A program made the position numbers and the translations under genes. From NCBI RefSeq assembly GCF_022179545.1, contig NZ_AP025518.1, positions 4,402,001-4,466,000 on the forward strand: 64,000 nucleotides of DNA, written 5' to 3'. The notes under the pieces were generated by a model. It saw only the letters and a list, made by a program, of their open reading frames with translations. It did no database searches and was not told where the DNA came from. Below are positions 1 through 7,859 of the stretch, piece after piece. This DNA comes from Mycolicibacterium fortuitum subsp. fortuitum (lineage in GTDB: Bacteria; Actinomycetota; Actinomycetes; Mycobacteriales; Mycobacteriaceae). Numbering within the stretch: the first letter of the stretch is position 1; each line of letters starts with the position of its first letter.

Positions 1-460
1 CGATCTCGGATTGCCCGACGCCCACCGTCTCCAACACGATCAGGTCGTAGGACAGCGCGGCCAGCAGCCGGATCGCCGCCGGTACCGCAGCAGCCAATCC
101 ACCCAGGTGGCCTCGGGTGGCCACGGACCGGATCAGCACGTCGGGATCGTTGATGTGAGCGGCCATCCGGATCCGGTCTCCCAGTAGCGCACCTCCGCTG
201 TACGGGGAGGACGGGTCGACTGCGAGAACCGCGACCCGTAGACCGCGTTCCCGGTATGCGCCGACCAGGGCACCGACAGTCGTCGACTTCCCCGCGCCGG
301 GCGGCCCGGTGATCCCGATGACCCGCGGCGAGGCCGGACCCAGCACGGCGAGAACCTCGTCGCGACGGTCGCTTTCGACCAGGCTCAGCAACCGCCCGAC
401 GGCACGCTGGGATCCACCACGTGCTGAGGCGATGAGTTCTTCGATGTTGTGCTTCGTCAT
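1..460 (-). CDS. meaB: MeaB/ArgK-type GTPase, chaperone of a B12-dependent acyl-CoA mutase (partial)
   Basis: This GTPase protects and reloads coenzyme-B12 acyl-CoA mutases. The visible 153 residues hold a Walker A loop GPPGAGKS at residues 52-59, followed by the family signature AVDPSSPYSGGALLGDRIRM and the stretch ETVGVGQSEI. The gene runs off the left edge, so the C-terminus is missing. It starts 11 bp downstream of the thiolase stop and is probably in the same leftward transcript. The split mutase encoded at 9929-11916 is the obvious client, although it lies in a different operon. In many genomes MeaB sits directly beside mutAB, so serving a second mutase elsewhere in the chromosome is also possible. 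Confidence 0.9.
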   Translation of the reverse strand, partial: MTKHNIEELIASARGGSQRAVGRLLSLVESDRRDEVLAVLGPASPRVIGITGPPGAGKSTTVGALVGAYRERGLRVAVLAVDPSSPYSGGALLGDRIRMAAHINDPDVLIRSVATRGHLGGLAAAVPAAIRLLAALSYDLIVLETVGVGQSEI

Positions 461-471
461 CACGGTCGACA

Positions 472-1632
472 CTACGGCGAAAGCACCTCGATGACAGTTG
501 CCGAACCCATCCCACCCCCGGCACACATCGCGGCCACCCCGATGCCGCCGCCGCGCCGCTGCAACTCGTGGACCATGGTGGCCAGCATGCGCGCCCCCGT
601 TGCTGCCACCGGGTGACCCAGCGAGCATCCGCTGCCGCTGACGTTGACGATCTCAGGGTCGATGTCGAGAAGCTTGATGGTCGCCACACACATTGATGCG
701 AACGCCTCGTTGATTTCGAACAGGTCTACATCTGACAACGAAAGACCGGCCCGGCCAAGGGCTTTGGTGATGGCCTCTACCGGTGCCAGCCCGGTCGAGG
801 CCGGGTCCACCCCCACCGATGCCCAGGACTTGATGGTGGCCAGGGCCGGCAGCCCGAGCTTGTCGCTGGCGATGGCCAGCACCGCCGCCGCATCGTTCGC
901 GCCACACGCATTGCCCGCGGTGATGGAGAACCCCTCGATCTCGGGATGCAGCGGCTTGAGCGCGGCCAGCTTTTCCAGCGTGGTGTCGCGGCGAGGATGC
1001 TCGTCGGTGTCGAACAGCCCGTGCGGCGTCCGGATCGGAACAATCTCCTCCTTGAACCGTCCCTCGTCGATCGCAGCGATGGCCTTGCGGTGTGAGCTCA
1101 GCGCCCACTGGTCCATCTCCTCGCGGCTCACCCCGGCCTTGACTGCCGCGTTCCATCCGACGGTGATCGACATGTCCATGTTCGGCGCGTCCGGGGTGTC
1201 CGGATGGGTCGGCGGGAACCAGTTCACCCATTCGGCATCCTTGGCACTACTCGCCGCGCGGACGAACCGCGGCGACGTGGAGGCCGAGTTGACGCCACCG
1301 GCCACAACCAACCGGTCCATCCCGGCGCGGATGCCGGCGGCGGCGTTCTGCACGGCGGCCTGACCGGCAGCGCAATGCCGATTGACAGAAGCACCGGGAA
1401 CCGTGGTGAGGCCGGCGGTAATGGCGGCATGACGGGCGATGACGCCGCCGCCGTATAGACCCTCACCGAGGATCACGTCGTCGACGGGAACCGTGCCGCG
1501 CCCGGCAAGATCCTCGACCGCCGCGCGCACCACATGATCGGCGAGCGCGTAGGCGTCCGTATCGCGCAGCGTGCCCTTCCTGGCAGTGCCGATGGGGGTA
1601 CGCAACGCGGACACGATGACGGCTTCAGGCAT
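472..1632 (-). CDS. acetyl-CoA acetyltransferase family thiolase
   Basis: A 386-residue thiolase, a usual length for the degradative family. It carries the acyl-accepting cysteine in NRHCAAGQ (Cys87), the C-terminal GHPVAATGARM histidine segment and the second catalytic cysteine in MCAGGGMG. It would cleave a 3-ketoacyl-CoA to acetyl- or propionyl-CoA and a shortened acyl-CoA, as the last step of the beta-oxidation set encoded in this locus. It is the first gene of a leftward unit with meaB and lies divergent to two SDR genes across a 78-bp gap containing an operator-like palindrome. The exact substrate cannot be read from the sequence. Confidence 0.9.
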   Translation of the reverse strand: MPEAVIVSALRTPIGTARKGTLRDTDAYALADHVVRAAVEDLAGRGTVPVDDVILGEGLYGGGVIARHAAITAGLTTVPGASVNRHCAAGQAAVQNAAAGIRAGMDRLVVAGGVNSASTSPRFVRAASSAKDAEWVNWFPPTHPDTPDAPNMDMSITVGWNAAVKAGVSREEMDQWALSSHRKAIAAIDEGRFKEEIVPIRTPHGLFDTDEHPRRDTTLEKLAALKPLHPEIEGFSITAGNACGANDAAAVLAIASDKLGLPALATIKSWASVGVDPASTGLAPVEAITKALGRAGLSLSDVDLFEINEAFASMCVATIKLLDIDPEIVNVSGSGCSLGHPVAATGARMLATMVHELQRRGGGIGVAAMCAGGGMGSATVIEVLSP

Positions 1633-1658
1633 TTGGCGCTCCCTGGTTTACCCGGTAC

Positions 1659-1673
1659 GAGAATGTTATTCTC
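1659..1673. promoter_or_regulatory. GAGAATGTTATTCTC palindrome (candidate operator)
   Basis: A perfect 6-3-6 palindrome in the divergent gap between the thiolase and the SDR at 1711. A second small dyad, CTCTC-AGCCA-GAGAG, overlaps its right edge (1671-1685). The same 15-mer pattern recurs at 7418-7432 and in degenerate form at 11943 and 12101. It differs from the even-spaced KstR motif known in mycobacteria, so another TetR- or GntR-type regulator is inferred. Confidence 0.7.
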
Positions 1674-1710
1674 TCAGCCAGAGAGTCTTAGTTGCAAGAA
1701 GGGGAACCCT

Positions 1711-2475
1711 ATGCAAATCGCCGGTAGTTCCGCGATCGTCGTCGGCGGTGCGGGTGGCCTGGGTGAAGCGACGGTCCGCCGCCTGCAGGCCGCGGGCGCC
1801 AAGGTGGTCGTCGCGGACCTGGCCGACGAGAAGGGCGCCAAACTGGAGAAAGAGCTGGGTGTGCGGTACGTCCCCACCGATGCCACCTCTGAGGAGTCGG
1901 TGCTCGCTGCCATCGCCGAGGCGGAAGCCCTTGCCCCACTCCGCATCTCGGTAGACACCCACGGTGGCCCCGCCGCCGGCGGTCGGCTGGTCGGCAAGGA
2001 CGGGTCCCCACTCGACCTCGAGGGGTTCAAGAAGACCATCGAGTTCTACCTGACGGCGGTGTTCAACGTGATGCGGCTGTCCGCAGCGGCGATCGCCAAG
2101 ACCGAGCCCGCCGAAGAAGGCGGCCGCGGCGTCATCGTCAACACCGCCTCGATCGCCGGCTACGAGGGTCAGATCGGCCAACTCCCGTACTCGGCGGCCA
2201 AAGGCGGCGTGCTCGGCATGACACTGGTAGCCGCGCGCGACCTGTCGCCGCTGGGCATCCGGGTGTGCACCATCGCCCCCGGCACCATCAACACCCCCGC
2301 CTACGGCAAGGCCGCCGATCAACTGGAGCAGTACTGGGGTCCGCAGGTGCCGTTCCCCAAGCGCATGGGCCGCTCGACGGAGTACGCCCAGCTGGCCCAG
2401 AGCATCATCGAGAACGACTACCTCAACGGCGAAATCATCCGTCTCGATGGGGCTTTGCGCTTTCCGCCCAAGTAA
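1711..2475 (+). CDS. short-chain dehydrogenase, 3-hydroxyacyl-CoA dehydrogenase type 2 (HSD10)-like
   Basis: A 254-residue SDR. The N-terminal dinucleotide motif is GGAGGLGEA and the active site is Ser-(x)12-Tyr-x3-Lys in TASIAGYEGQIGQLPYSAAK. The phrase YEGQIGQLPYSAAKGGVLGM and the APGTINTP loop are typical of HSD17B10-like enzymes that oxidise (S)-3-hydroxyacyl-CoA with NAD+. The ATG at 1711 is chosen because an AAGAAGGGG ribosome site precedes it; the longer reading frame would run back through the operator. The next SDR starts 12 bp downstream, so the two are co-transcribed. It probably supplies the 3-ketoacyl-CoA for the divergent thiolase. Confidence 0.85.
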   Translation: MQIAGSSAIVVGGAGGLGEATVRRLQAAGAKVVVADLADEKGAKLEKELGVRYVPTDATSEESVLAAIAEAEALAPLRISVDTHGGPAAGGRLVGKDGSPLDLEGFKKTIEFYLTAVFNVMRLSAAAIAKTEPAEEGGRGVIVNTASIAGYEGQIGQLPYSAAKGGVLGMTLVAARDLSPLGIRVCTIAPGTINTPAYGKAADQLEQYWGPQVPFPKRMGRSTEYAQLAQSIIENDYLNGEIIRLDGALRFPPK

Positions 2476-2487
2476 TAGTCTGTCGCG

Positions 2488-3228
2488 ATGAACCTCACCG
2501 GGAAGGTCGCCTTCGTCGCCGGTGCCAGCCGTGGCATCGGCGCGACGATCGCTACCGCGCTGGCCGCCGAGGGCGCCGCGGTGGCGGTGGCGGCACGCTC
2601 CGAGGAACGGGGCAAGCTGCCGGGCACCATCGGGTCGGTGGCCGAGTCGATCAACGGTTCCGGCGGTCAAGCCCTCCCGGTCGCCTGCGACGTCACCAGC
2701 GAAGAATCAGTGAACAAGGCTGTCGCCAAGACTGTTTCGGAGTTCGGCGGCATCGACATCCTGGTGGCCAACGCCGGGGTGCTGTGGCTCGGCCCGGTCG
2801 AGACCACGCCGCTCAAGCGCTGGCAATTGTGTCTGGATGTGAACCTCACCGGGGTGTTTCTGGTGACCAAGGCCGTCGTTCCCGAGATTCGCAAGCGTGG
2901 CGGGGGATCACTCATCGCGATCACCACGACCGGTGTCGACATGGTCGAGCACGGCGCCAACGCCTACTGGGTATCCAAGGCCGCCGCCGAACGCCTTTAC
3001 CTCGGCCTGGCCGCCGATCTGCGCGACGACAACATCGCGGTCAACTGCCTGAGCCCGTCACGGGTGGTATTGACCGAAGGTTGGCAGGCCGGCGGCGGCG
3101 GGCTTCAGATCCCGCCGGAGATGGTCGAGCCCCCCGAAGCCATGGGTCGTGCTGCCGTGCGGTTGGCCGGGCAGGACGCGGGGGGCGTCACCGGGACCGT
3201 CCAGCGCTCCGAGGCGCTTACTTTCTGA
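2488..3228 (+). CDS. short-chain dehydrogenase/reductase
   Basis: A 246-residue SDR with GASRGIGA for the cofactor, NAG at the end of beta-4 and a YWVSK active site. It has the family hallmark SPSRVVLTEG in the substrate lid region rather than the common PG-x-T. It forms a two-gene operon with the HSD10-like SDR 12 bp upstream. The substrate is unknown; a hydroxyacyl-CoA or alcohol intermediate of this locus is likely. The gene ends 12 bp before a strong stem-loop. Confidence 0.8.
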   Translation: MNLTGKVAFVAGASRGIGATIATALAAEGAAVAVAARSEERGKLPGTIGSVAESINGSGGQALPVACDVTSEESVNKAVAKTVSEFGGIDILVANAGVLWLGPVETTPLKRWQLCLDVNLTGVFLVTKAVVPEIRKRGGGSLIAITTTGVDMVEHGANAYWVSKAAAERLYLGLAADLRDDNIAVNCLSPSRVVLTEGWQAGGGGLQIPPEMVEPPEAMGRAAVRLAGQDAGGVTGTVQRSEALTF

Positions 3229-3240
3229 CGTCGAGCAGAC

Positions 3241-3280
3241 GCATTTGTCCCCGACACGCCGGGCACGCGGGGACAAATGC
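3241..3280. terminator. strong bidirectional stem-loop between convergent genes
   Basis: The arms GCATTTGTCCCCG and CGGGGACAAATGC pair perfectly over 13 bp around a 14-nt GC-rich loop. The element sits between the convergent SDR (ending at 3228) and crotonase (ending at 3327). There is no U-tract, which is common for mycobacterial hairpin terminators. A second small hairpin, CCCGC-TT-GCGGG, follows at about 3292-3303. Confidence 0.7.
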
Positions 3281-3326
3281 TGGGGGCCCCTCCCGCTTGC
3301 GGGGGACTGCTCGCGCAGTTTGGTGA

Positions 3327-4091
3327 TCAGTTCTTGTCGATCAGGCCGTCCACGATCCGGTTGAAATCGGCTGTGCCGAACGAGACGTACTCAGCGAGGT
3401 TGGCGTAATCCAGCGATGCCATCACCTGCTGTTCGAGCTGGATGTTCATCAGCCGCTTGGTCGCCTCGACCGCCTGCCTGGGCAGGTCGATCAGCTTCTT
3501 CGCACATGCGATCGCCTCGGACAGCGGGTCTTCGACCACGTGGTTGGCCAGCCCCAGTTCGACTGCCCGCGCAGCCTTGATCCGCACCCCGGTGAGCGCG
3601 AACTCCTTGGCCTGCAACAGGCTGATCTGCGAGCCCCACACCAGCGGACCACCGTCGGCAGCGACCAGTCCGATCTGCACGTGCGGATCGGCGAAGTGCG
3701 CGGTTTCGGCCATGTAGACGACGTCGGACAACGCCGCCAGGCTGCAACCGAGCCCGACCGCCGGGCCGTTCACCGCGGCGACCACAGGGATTCGGCAGCG
3801 GACCATGCCGATGACGAGGTCGCGACCGTGTTTGATCGTCTTCTGCCGCAACGCTTCGTCGCGCCGCAACTCATCGAGGTAGTTGAAGTCACCGCCGGCC
3901 GAAAATGCCCGGCCTGCACCGGTGATCACCGCCGCGCGCGCGTCGGCGTCCTCGTTCAGCGCCTCCCACAACCGCGCGAGGCCCACATGAAGGTTGTCGT
4001 TGACCGCATTCAGCGCATCGGGGCGGTTCAGCGTGATGATGCGCAGGGCGCCGTCAGCCTGCACATCGATTTCTTCTGGCATTCCGTACAT
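3327..4091 (-). CDS. enoyl-CoA hydratase/isomerase (crotonase) family protein
   Basis: A 254-residue crotonase. The oxyanion-hole segments are SAGGDFNYL and NGPAVGLGCSLAALSD. In the active-site stretch FADPHVQIGLVAADGG the residue that aligns with the first catalytic glutamate of rat hydratase (QPEI) is histidine. The protein may therefore be an isomerase, a hydrolase or a hydratase with altered chemistry. It starts 4 bp after the stop of the upstream acyl-CoA dehydrogenase and is the last gene of the leftward operon ligase, dehydrogenase, dehydrogenase, crotonase. A Met three residues in is an equally good start. Confidence 0.8.
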   Translation of the reverse strand: MYGMPEEIDVQADGALRIITLNRPDALNAVNDNLHVGLARLWEALNEDADARAAVITGAGRAFSAGGDFNYLDELRRDEALRQKTIKHGRDLVIGMVRCRIPVVAAVNGPAVGLGCSLAALSDVVYMAETAHFADPHVQIGLVAADGGPLVWGSQISLLQAKEFALTGVRIKAARAVELGLANHVVEDPLSEAIACAKKLIDLPRQAVEATKRLMNIQLEQQVMASLDYANLAEYVSFGTADFNRIVDGLIDKN

Positions 4092-4095
4092 CTGG

Positions 4096-5184
4096 TTACA
4101 CCCCTAGTCCGAGGATTCGTGACGCGATGATGTTCTTCTGGATCTGCGACGTGCCGCCCATGACGCTCTGCGCACGGCTGTAGAGATAGGCGCTCAGCAG
4201 CTCCGCATCGCTGGTACCGGTGACCGCCAGGGCGGCATGGCCGACGGACTGCTCCACCCAGGTCATCAGCAGCTTGTCGAGCGAGCCGTCGGGACCGTGC
4301 TTGAGCCCGTCAAGTTGCTCGGACAGCCTCCGGCGCACATGCAGACGCAGCATTTCGGCTTGCACCCCGGCCCAAGCCAGATCTTCGGGCACCGTGCCGG
4401 ATACCCGAGAAGCCATTTCGCGCACCAGCTTTCCGTAGCGGGCCGAATATCCGAGAGTCGACGGTTCACGCTCGTGGCTGACGACGGTCATGGCCAACCG
4501 CCACCCGTCGCCCGGCTCACCCACCATGTTCGAGGCCGGCACCACGGCGCCGTCGAAGGCCACCTGGCCGAATTCCGTGGTGACTCCGTTGATCATCTGC
4601 AGCGGCCGCTGCTCGATGCTGTCCTGGTGCATCGACACGATGAACGCCGAAATGCCTTTATGCCGCGCCACATCCTTGTCCGTGCGGGCCAGCACCAGGC
4701 ACCAGTCCGCCACGTCGGAGTAGCTGGTCCAAATCTTGTGCCCGTTGATGATGTAGTTGTCCCCGTCGCGCGTGGCCGTCGTGGTCAGCGAGGCGAGGTC
4801 AGAACCGGCTCCCGGTTCGGAAAAGCCTTGGCACCACCGCTCGGTGCCGTTGATCATGCCCGGCAGGAACCGCTGCTGCAGTTCCTTGCTGCCGTGATGC
4901 CCCAACCCGACCACCAGGTAGCCGAGGCTCGGACGTGGTGGCGCGCCGGCGCGGGCCAGCTCCTCATCGACGATGACATCGTAGACCGGCGGCAGGTCCT
5001 GGCCCCCGAACTCCTCGGGCCATGAAGTGCCGAAAAACCCTGCGGCGTAGAGCGCCTGATGCCACTCCCCCATCCGGGCCCAATAGTCGTCACCGGATGC
5101 TTTGAAGTGGGCGGCGTTGTCTGCCAACCAGCTTCGCAGGCGGTCGCGGAAGGCGGCTTCCTCGGGTGAATCACGAAAGTCCAA
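4096..5184 (-). CDS. acyl-CoA dehydrogenase, large partner of a pair
   Basis: A 362-residue FadE-type flavoenzyme. It shows the FAD/substrate signature QGFSEPGAGSDLASL, the beta-domain INGHKIWTSYSDVADW and the C-terminal MGGTSQIQKNIIASRILGLG. It removes hydrogens at C2-C3 of an acyl-CoA and passes electrons to ETF. Its start overlaps the end of a second, smaller acyl-CoA dehydrogenase gene by 14 bp. In the steroid side-chain pathway such adjacent FadE pairs (FadE28-FadE29 and relatives) form mixed tetramers; the same is inferred here. The substrate is unknown and is probably a branched or cyclic acyl-CoA. Confidence 0.85.
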   Translation of the reverse strand: MDFRDSPEEAAFRDRLRSWLADNAAHFKASGDDYWARMGEWHQALYAAGFFGTSWPEEFGGQDLPPVYDVIVDEELARAGAPPRPSLGYLVVGLGHHGSKELQQRFLPGMINGTERWCQGFSEPGAGSDLASLTTTATRDGDNYIINGHKIWTSYSDVADWCLVLARTDKDVARHKGISAFIVSMHQDSIEQRPLQMINGVTTEFGQVAFDGAVVPASNMVGEPGDGWRLAMTVVSHEREPSTLGYSARYGKLVREMASRVSGTVPEDLAWAGVQAEMLRLHVRRRLSEQLDGLKHGPDGSLDKLLMTWVEQSVGHAALAVTGTSDAELLSAYLYSRAQSVMGGTSQIQKNIIASRILGLGV

Positions 5185-6001
5185 GATCAGTGACCTCCAA
5201 CTCCTCTAGCTTGACGGGCCACAACTCGGTGGCCACCAGAACGCGACGCAGGTAGACGTGCGCCAGGCATTCCCAGGTGTTCCCGATACCGCCGTGCACC
5301 TGGATCGCGGTCTCGCAGACAGTGCGCGCGGCGCGGGCACAGTAGATCTTGGCGATCTTGCCGGCCCGCACCGCTTCCTCGGCCGGCAACTCGTCCACGG
5401 CCCACGCCGCATGACGCAGCACACTGATCGACCCTTCGATCAGGGCGAGTCCCTCGGCCAAGAGGTGTGCGACGGCCTGGTATGAGCCGATGGTCGAGCC
5501 GTACTGCTCACGCACTTTGGCATAGTCGACGGCCAGCGCGTGTGCACCGCGCGCGGCTCCGACGAGGTCCGCACTGCTGGCGGCGAGCGCAAGGGCCTGC
5601 CAGCGCAGGGCGTCCTCTCTCGACAGTTCGGCAAGCTGGGCCGGTACTTCGACCACGCCCACCGTACTGCGCGTGAGATCTACACCGGCGGTGGCGGCTT
5701 CGTCGGTACCGAGCTCGATCTTCCGGTCGAGCCGACGGCCCAGATCATCGGCGAGTACCGGTCCGAGGAAGGGTACGTCCACCAGACCCCGTCCGAACTC
5801 CTCGGCGATGATCGCCACTTCCACGCCGGAGGCACCGTCGGAACGCAGGGTGCGCCACTCGGTGGCGGCGACCGTGCTCTCCAACCGGGCGTTCCGGCCC
5901 TCATCCGACAACTCTCCGACCGCATCCGGTCCGAGGTCGTCGGCCAGTTTCGCTGCGGCCTCTCGCAGCTGCCGCTGTTCAGACGTCAGACGAACGTCCA
6001 T
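5171..6001 (-). CDS. short acyl-CoA dehydrogenase, small partner of a pair
   Basis: Only 276 residues, about 100 shorter than a normal acyl-CoA dehydrogenase. The N-terminal helical domain is present, the middle beta-domain is reduced (around GVDLTRSTVGVVEVP) and the C-terminal helical domain is intact, with REQYGSTIGSYQAVAH and QVHGGIGNTWE. Reduced middle domains are typical of the non-identical subunit of FadE heterotetramers. Its 3' end overlaps the larger dehydrogenase by 14 bp and its start overlaps the ligase by 23 bp, so the three are translated as a coupled unit. Alone it probably cannot form a complete FAD site. Confidence 0.8.
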   Translation of the reverse strand: MDVRLTSEQRQLREAAAKLADDLGPDAVGELSDEGRNARLESTVAATEWRTLRSDGASGVEVAIIAEEFGRGLVDVPFLGPVLADDLGRRLDRKIELGTDEAATAGVDLTRSTVGVVEVPAQLAELSREDALRWQALALAASSADLVGAARGAHALAVDYAKVREQYGSTIGSYQAVAHLLAEGLALIEGSISVLRHAAWAVDELPAEEAVRAGKIAKIYCARAARTVCETAIQVHGGIGNTWECLAHVYLRRVLVATELWPVKLEELEVTDLGLS

Positions 6002-7349
6002 GCCGCTCCTTCAGCACTCGTCGCAATACCTTTCCGGAAGGTAACCGCGGTATCTCGGTTACGAACTCCACGCGGCTCGGCCGCTTGTACGAGGCCAGCC
6101 GCTCACCGACGAGTTCGATGAGCTCCTCTGCTGACACCGCAGAATGTGTCGTGACGGCGGCGACGACGGCCTCGCCGTCAGCTGCGTCGGCGACGCCGAA
6201 CACCGCGCAATCGGTGACGGCCGGATGCCCGTGCAACACCGCTTCGACCTCGGCAGGCGCGACCTGGAAACCGCGAACCTTGACCATTTCCTTCGAGCGG
6301 TCGGTGATGTGCAGGTACCCATTGTCATCGAGGTATCCGAGGTCACCGGTGCGGTACCAGCCGTCGCAGAACGTGCCCGCCGTCGCCTCCTTCGGCAGGT
6401 AGCCGGCCATCACCGAATCCGACCGCACTTGGATCTCTCCACCCTCGCCGATGCGGACGTCCACTCCCCGCACCGGCCTGCCCACAGTGTCAATACGGAT
6501 GGCGTCCAGCGGATTACAGGCGATCACGGGGAGTTCGGTGGTGCCGTACGCGGTCAGCCATTGAATGCCGGCACGCTCGGCAACAGCATGGGCAACGCTC
6601 GGGGTGACCGGGGTGGCACACCACATCACGTAACGCAGCGAGGACAAGTCGTAGCGCGTCAGGTCAGGATGCGCTGCCATGGCCAAGGCAATTGGCGCCA
6701 CCGCCATCTCGATCGTGATCCGATCGGATTCGATGTGCCGCAGCATGCTGTCGACGTCGAAGCGGCGGTGCAGACGCATCCAGGCTCCGGTGTCGAGAAC
6801 CATCGCGATGTTGAGCAGGCCCAGGATGTGCGCAGGCGGCGTCATGATCTGCATACGGTCGGCTGACGTGAAGCCCAGTGCGGTGCGCCAATGTTCGATG
6901 GCAGCGGCCAGTCCGCGGTGGGTGTGACGGACCGCCTTGGGCAGTCCGGTGGTTCCCGAGCTGAACACGAACAGGGCATCAGAGTCCGGGTCCGGCGGAT
7001 CGAATTCCCGCCGGCCGGGAGTGATCGGTTCATCGAGATGCAGCATCGGCATCTGCCCGGCGAGCGCGTCGTGATCACCCACCGCGTGGCTGGGTGCGGT
7101 GAGGGCCAGGACATGGGCCACCTCGGCGGCTTTCCATGCCGGGCTGATCAGCACGGCCACCGCACCCAGTCCCCAGACGGCGCGCAACGCGACGACGAAT
7201 TCGGGGCGGTTCGAGGACATGATCGCCACGCGATCGCCCGGCCTGAGGCCGCGGTGCTCCAGCGTGGTGGCCATGCCGCTGGTCAAGGCGTCGAGTTCGG
7301 CCAGGGTGTACTCGACGTCGTCGAATGCGAGCACGGCGGGGTCAGTCAA
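5979..7349 (-). CDS. acyl-CoA ligase (AMP-forming)
   Basis: A 456-residue ANL-family ligase. It has the phosphate-binding loop FSSGTTGLPKAVRHTH, the hinge TDRSKEMVKVRGFQVAPAEVEAV and the C-terminal catalytic lysine in PRLPSGKVLRR. It activates a carboxylic acid to its CoA thioester via an acyl-AMP. It is the first gene of the leftward four-gene operon, so it probably loads the substrate that the paired dehydrogenases oxidise. At 456 residues it is compact for the family. It lies divergent to the ferredoxin across a gap holding the 7418 palindrome. Confidence 0.88.
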   Translation of the reverse strand: MTDPAVLAFDDVEYTLAELDALTSGMATTLEHRGLRPGDRVAIMSSNRPEFVVALRAVWGLGAVAVLISPAWKAAEVAHVLALTAPSHAVGDHDALAGQMPMLHLDEPITPGRREFDPPDPDSDALFVFSSGTTGLPKAVRHTHRGLAAAIEHWRTALGFTSADRMQIMTPPAHILGLLNIAMVLDTGAWMRLHRRFDVDSMLRHIESDRITIEMAVAPIALAMAAHPDLTRYDLSSLRYVMWCATPVTPSVAHAVAERAGIQWLTAYGTTELPVIACNPLDAIRIDTVGRPVRGVDVRIGEGGEIQVRSDSVMAGYLPKEATAGTFCDGWYRTGDLGYLDDNGYLHITDRSKEMVKVRGFQVAPAEVEAVLHGHPAVTDCAVFGVADAADGEAVVAAVTTHSAVSAEELIELVGERLASYKRPSRVEFVTEIPRLPSGKVLRRVLKERHGRSSDV

Positions 7350-7417
7350 GATTCACAACCCCTTTCCCCAGGGCTCCGCTGGGCGTCGAACACACCGGAA
7401 AGATACTATCAGTTAGC

Positions 7418-7432
7418 GAGAATGGTATTCTC
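7418..7432. promoter_or_regulatory. GAGAATGGTATTCTC palindrome (candidate operator)
   Basis: A perfect 6-3-6 palindrome in the gap between the divergent ligase operon and the ferredoxin gene. It matches the site at 1659 in both arms. On the leftward strand a TAGTAT -10-like box lies just downstream of it, so a bound regulator would cover the promoter. Repression relieved by an acyl-CoA is inferred. Confidence 0.7.
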
Positions 7433-7466
7433 TTCATATCAGAACGTACGTGCACAGGGGAGTCTC

Positions 7467-7778
7467 ATGACGGCAGATCCGACGGTCGGTGGCGCAACGG
7501 ACGGCAAGGTCACGATCGTGTTCGACCGCGAGCAGTTGTCCGTGCCGCGCAGGCAGGGCGAGACGCTGCTGGAGAGCGCGCGCCGGGCCGGTATGACGCC
7601 GCCGTTCTCGTGCGAGGCCGGCAACTGCGGCACCTGCATGGCCAAACTCCTCGAAGGCACCGCCACGATGCGGGTCAACGATGCGCTCGACGACGACGAG
7701 GTGGCCGAAGGCTACGTGCTGACCTGCCAGGCCGTGCCGGACTGCGATTCGGTGACGGTGTCCTACGACGAAGACTGA
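7467..7778 (+). CDS. plant-type [2Fe-2S] ferredoxin
   Basis: A 103-residue ferredoxin with the cluster ligands CEAGNCGTC and the fourth cysteine in LTCQ, the plant-type Cx4Cx2C...C pattern. The C-terminus is acidic (YDED). The ATG at 7467 follows AGGGGAG and lies just past the operator; the longer reading frame is ignored. It carries electrons to a partner oxygenase or reductase. No oxygenase is encoded in this operon, and the P450 at 17224 is about 9 kb away under different control, so the partner is unknown. It is the only gene on the right side of this divergent promoter. Confidence 0.88.
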   Translation: MTADPTVGGATDGKVTIVFDREQLSVPRRQGETLLESARRAGMTPPFSCEAGNCGTCMAKLLEGTATMRVNDALDDDEVAEGYVLTCQAVPDCDSVTVSYDED

Positions 7779-7799
7779 GCTCGCGGCGAGGTTGCGCCG

Positions 7800-7859
7800 C
7801 CGGTTTCTACGGCAGGGTTGCACGCATCGAGGCGGTCACGACCCCGGTGCAGAAACCGG
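7800..7859. terminator. long-loop inverted repeat between convergent genes
   Basis: CCGGTTTCT at 7800-7808 pairs perfectly with AGAAACCGG at 7851-7859, with about 42 nt between the arms. It lies just after the ferredoxin stop and overlaps the 3' end of the convergent CoA-transferase gene. A terminator role is inferred from its position only. Confidence 0.4.

Noticed and set aside
1659..1673. KstR or KstR2 operator
   Set aside because: KstR sites are even-spaced AGAAC/GTTCT dyads and KstR2 sites use CAAG/CTTG; neither fits GAGAAT-N3-ATTCTC.
1666..2670. Long reverse-strand reading frames opposite the SDR genes
   Set aside because: They are antisense to genes with clear SDR motifs and encode Arg/Gly/Ala-rich sequence of high-GC shadow type.
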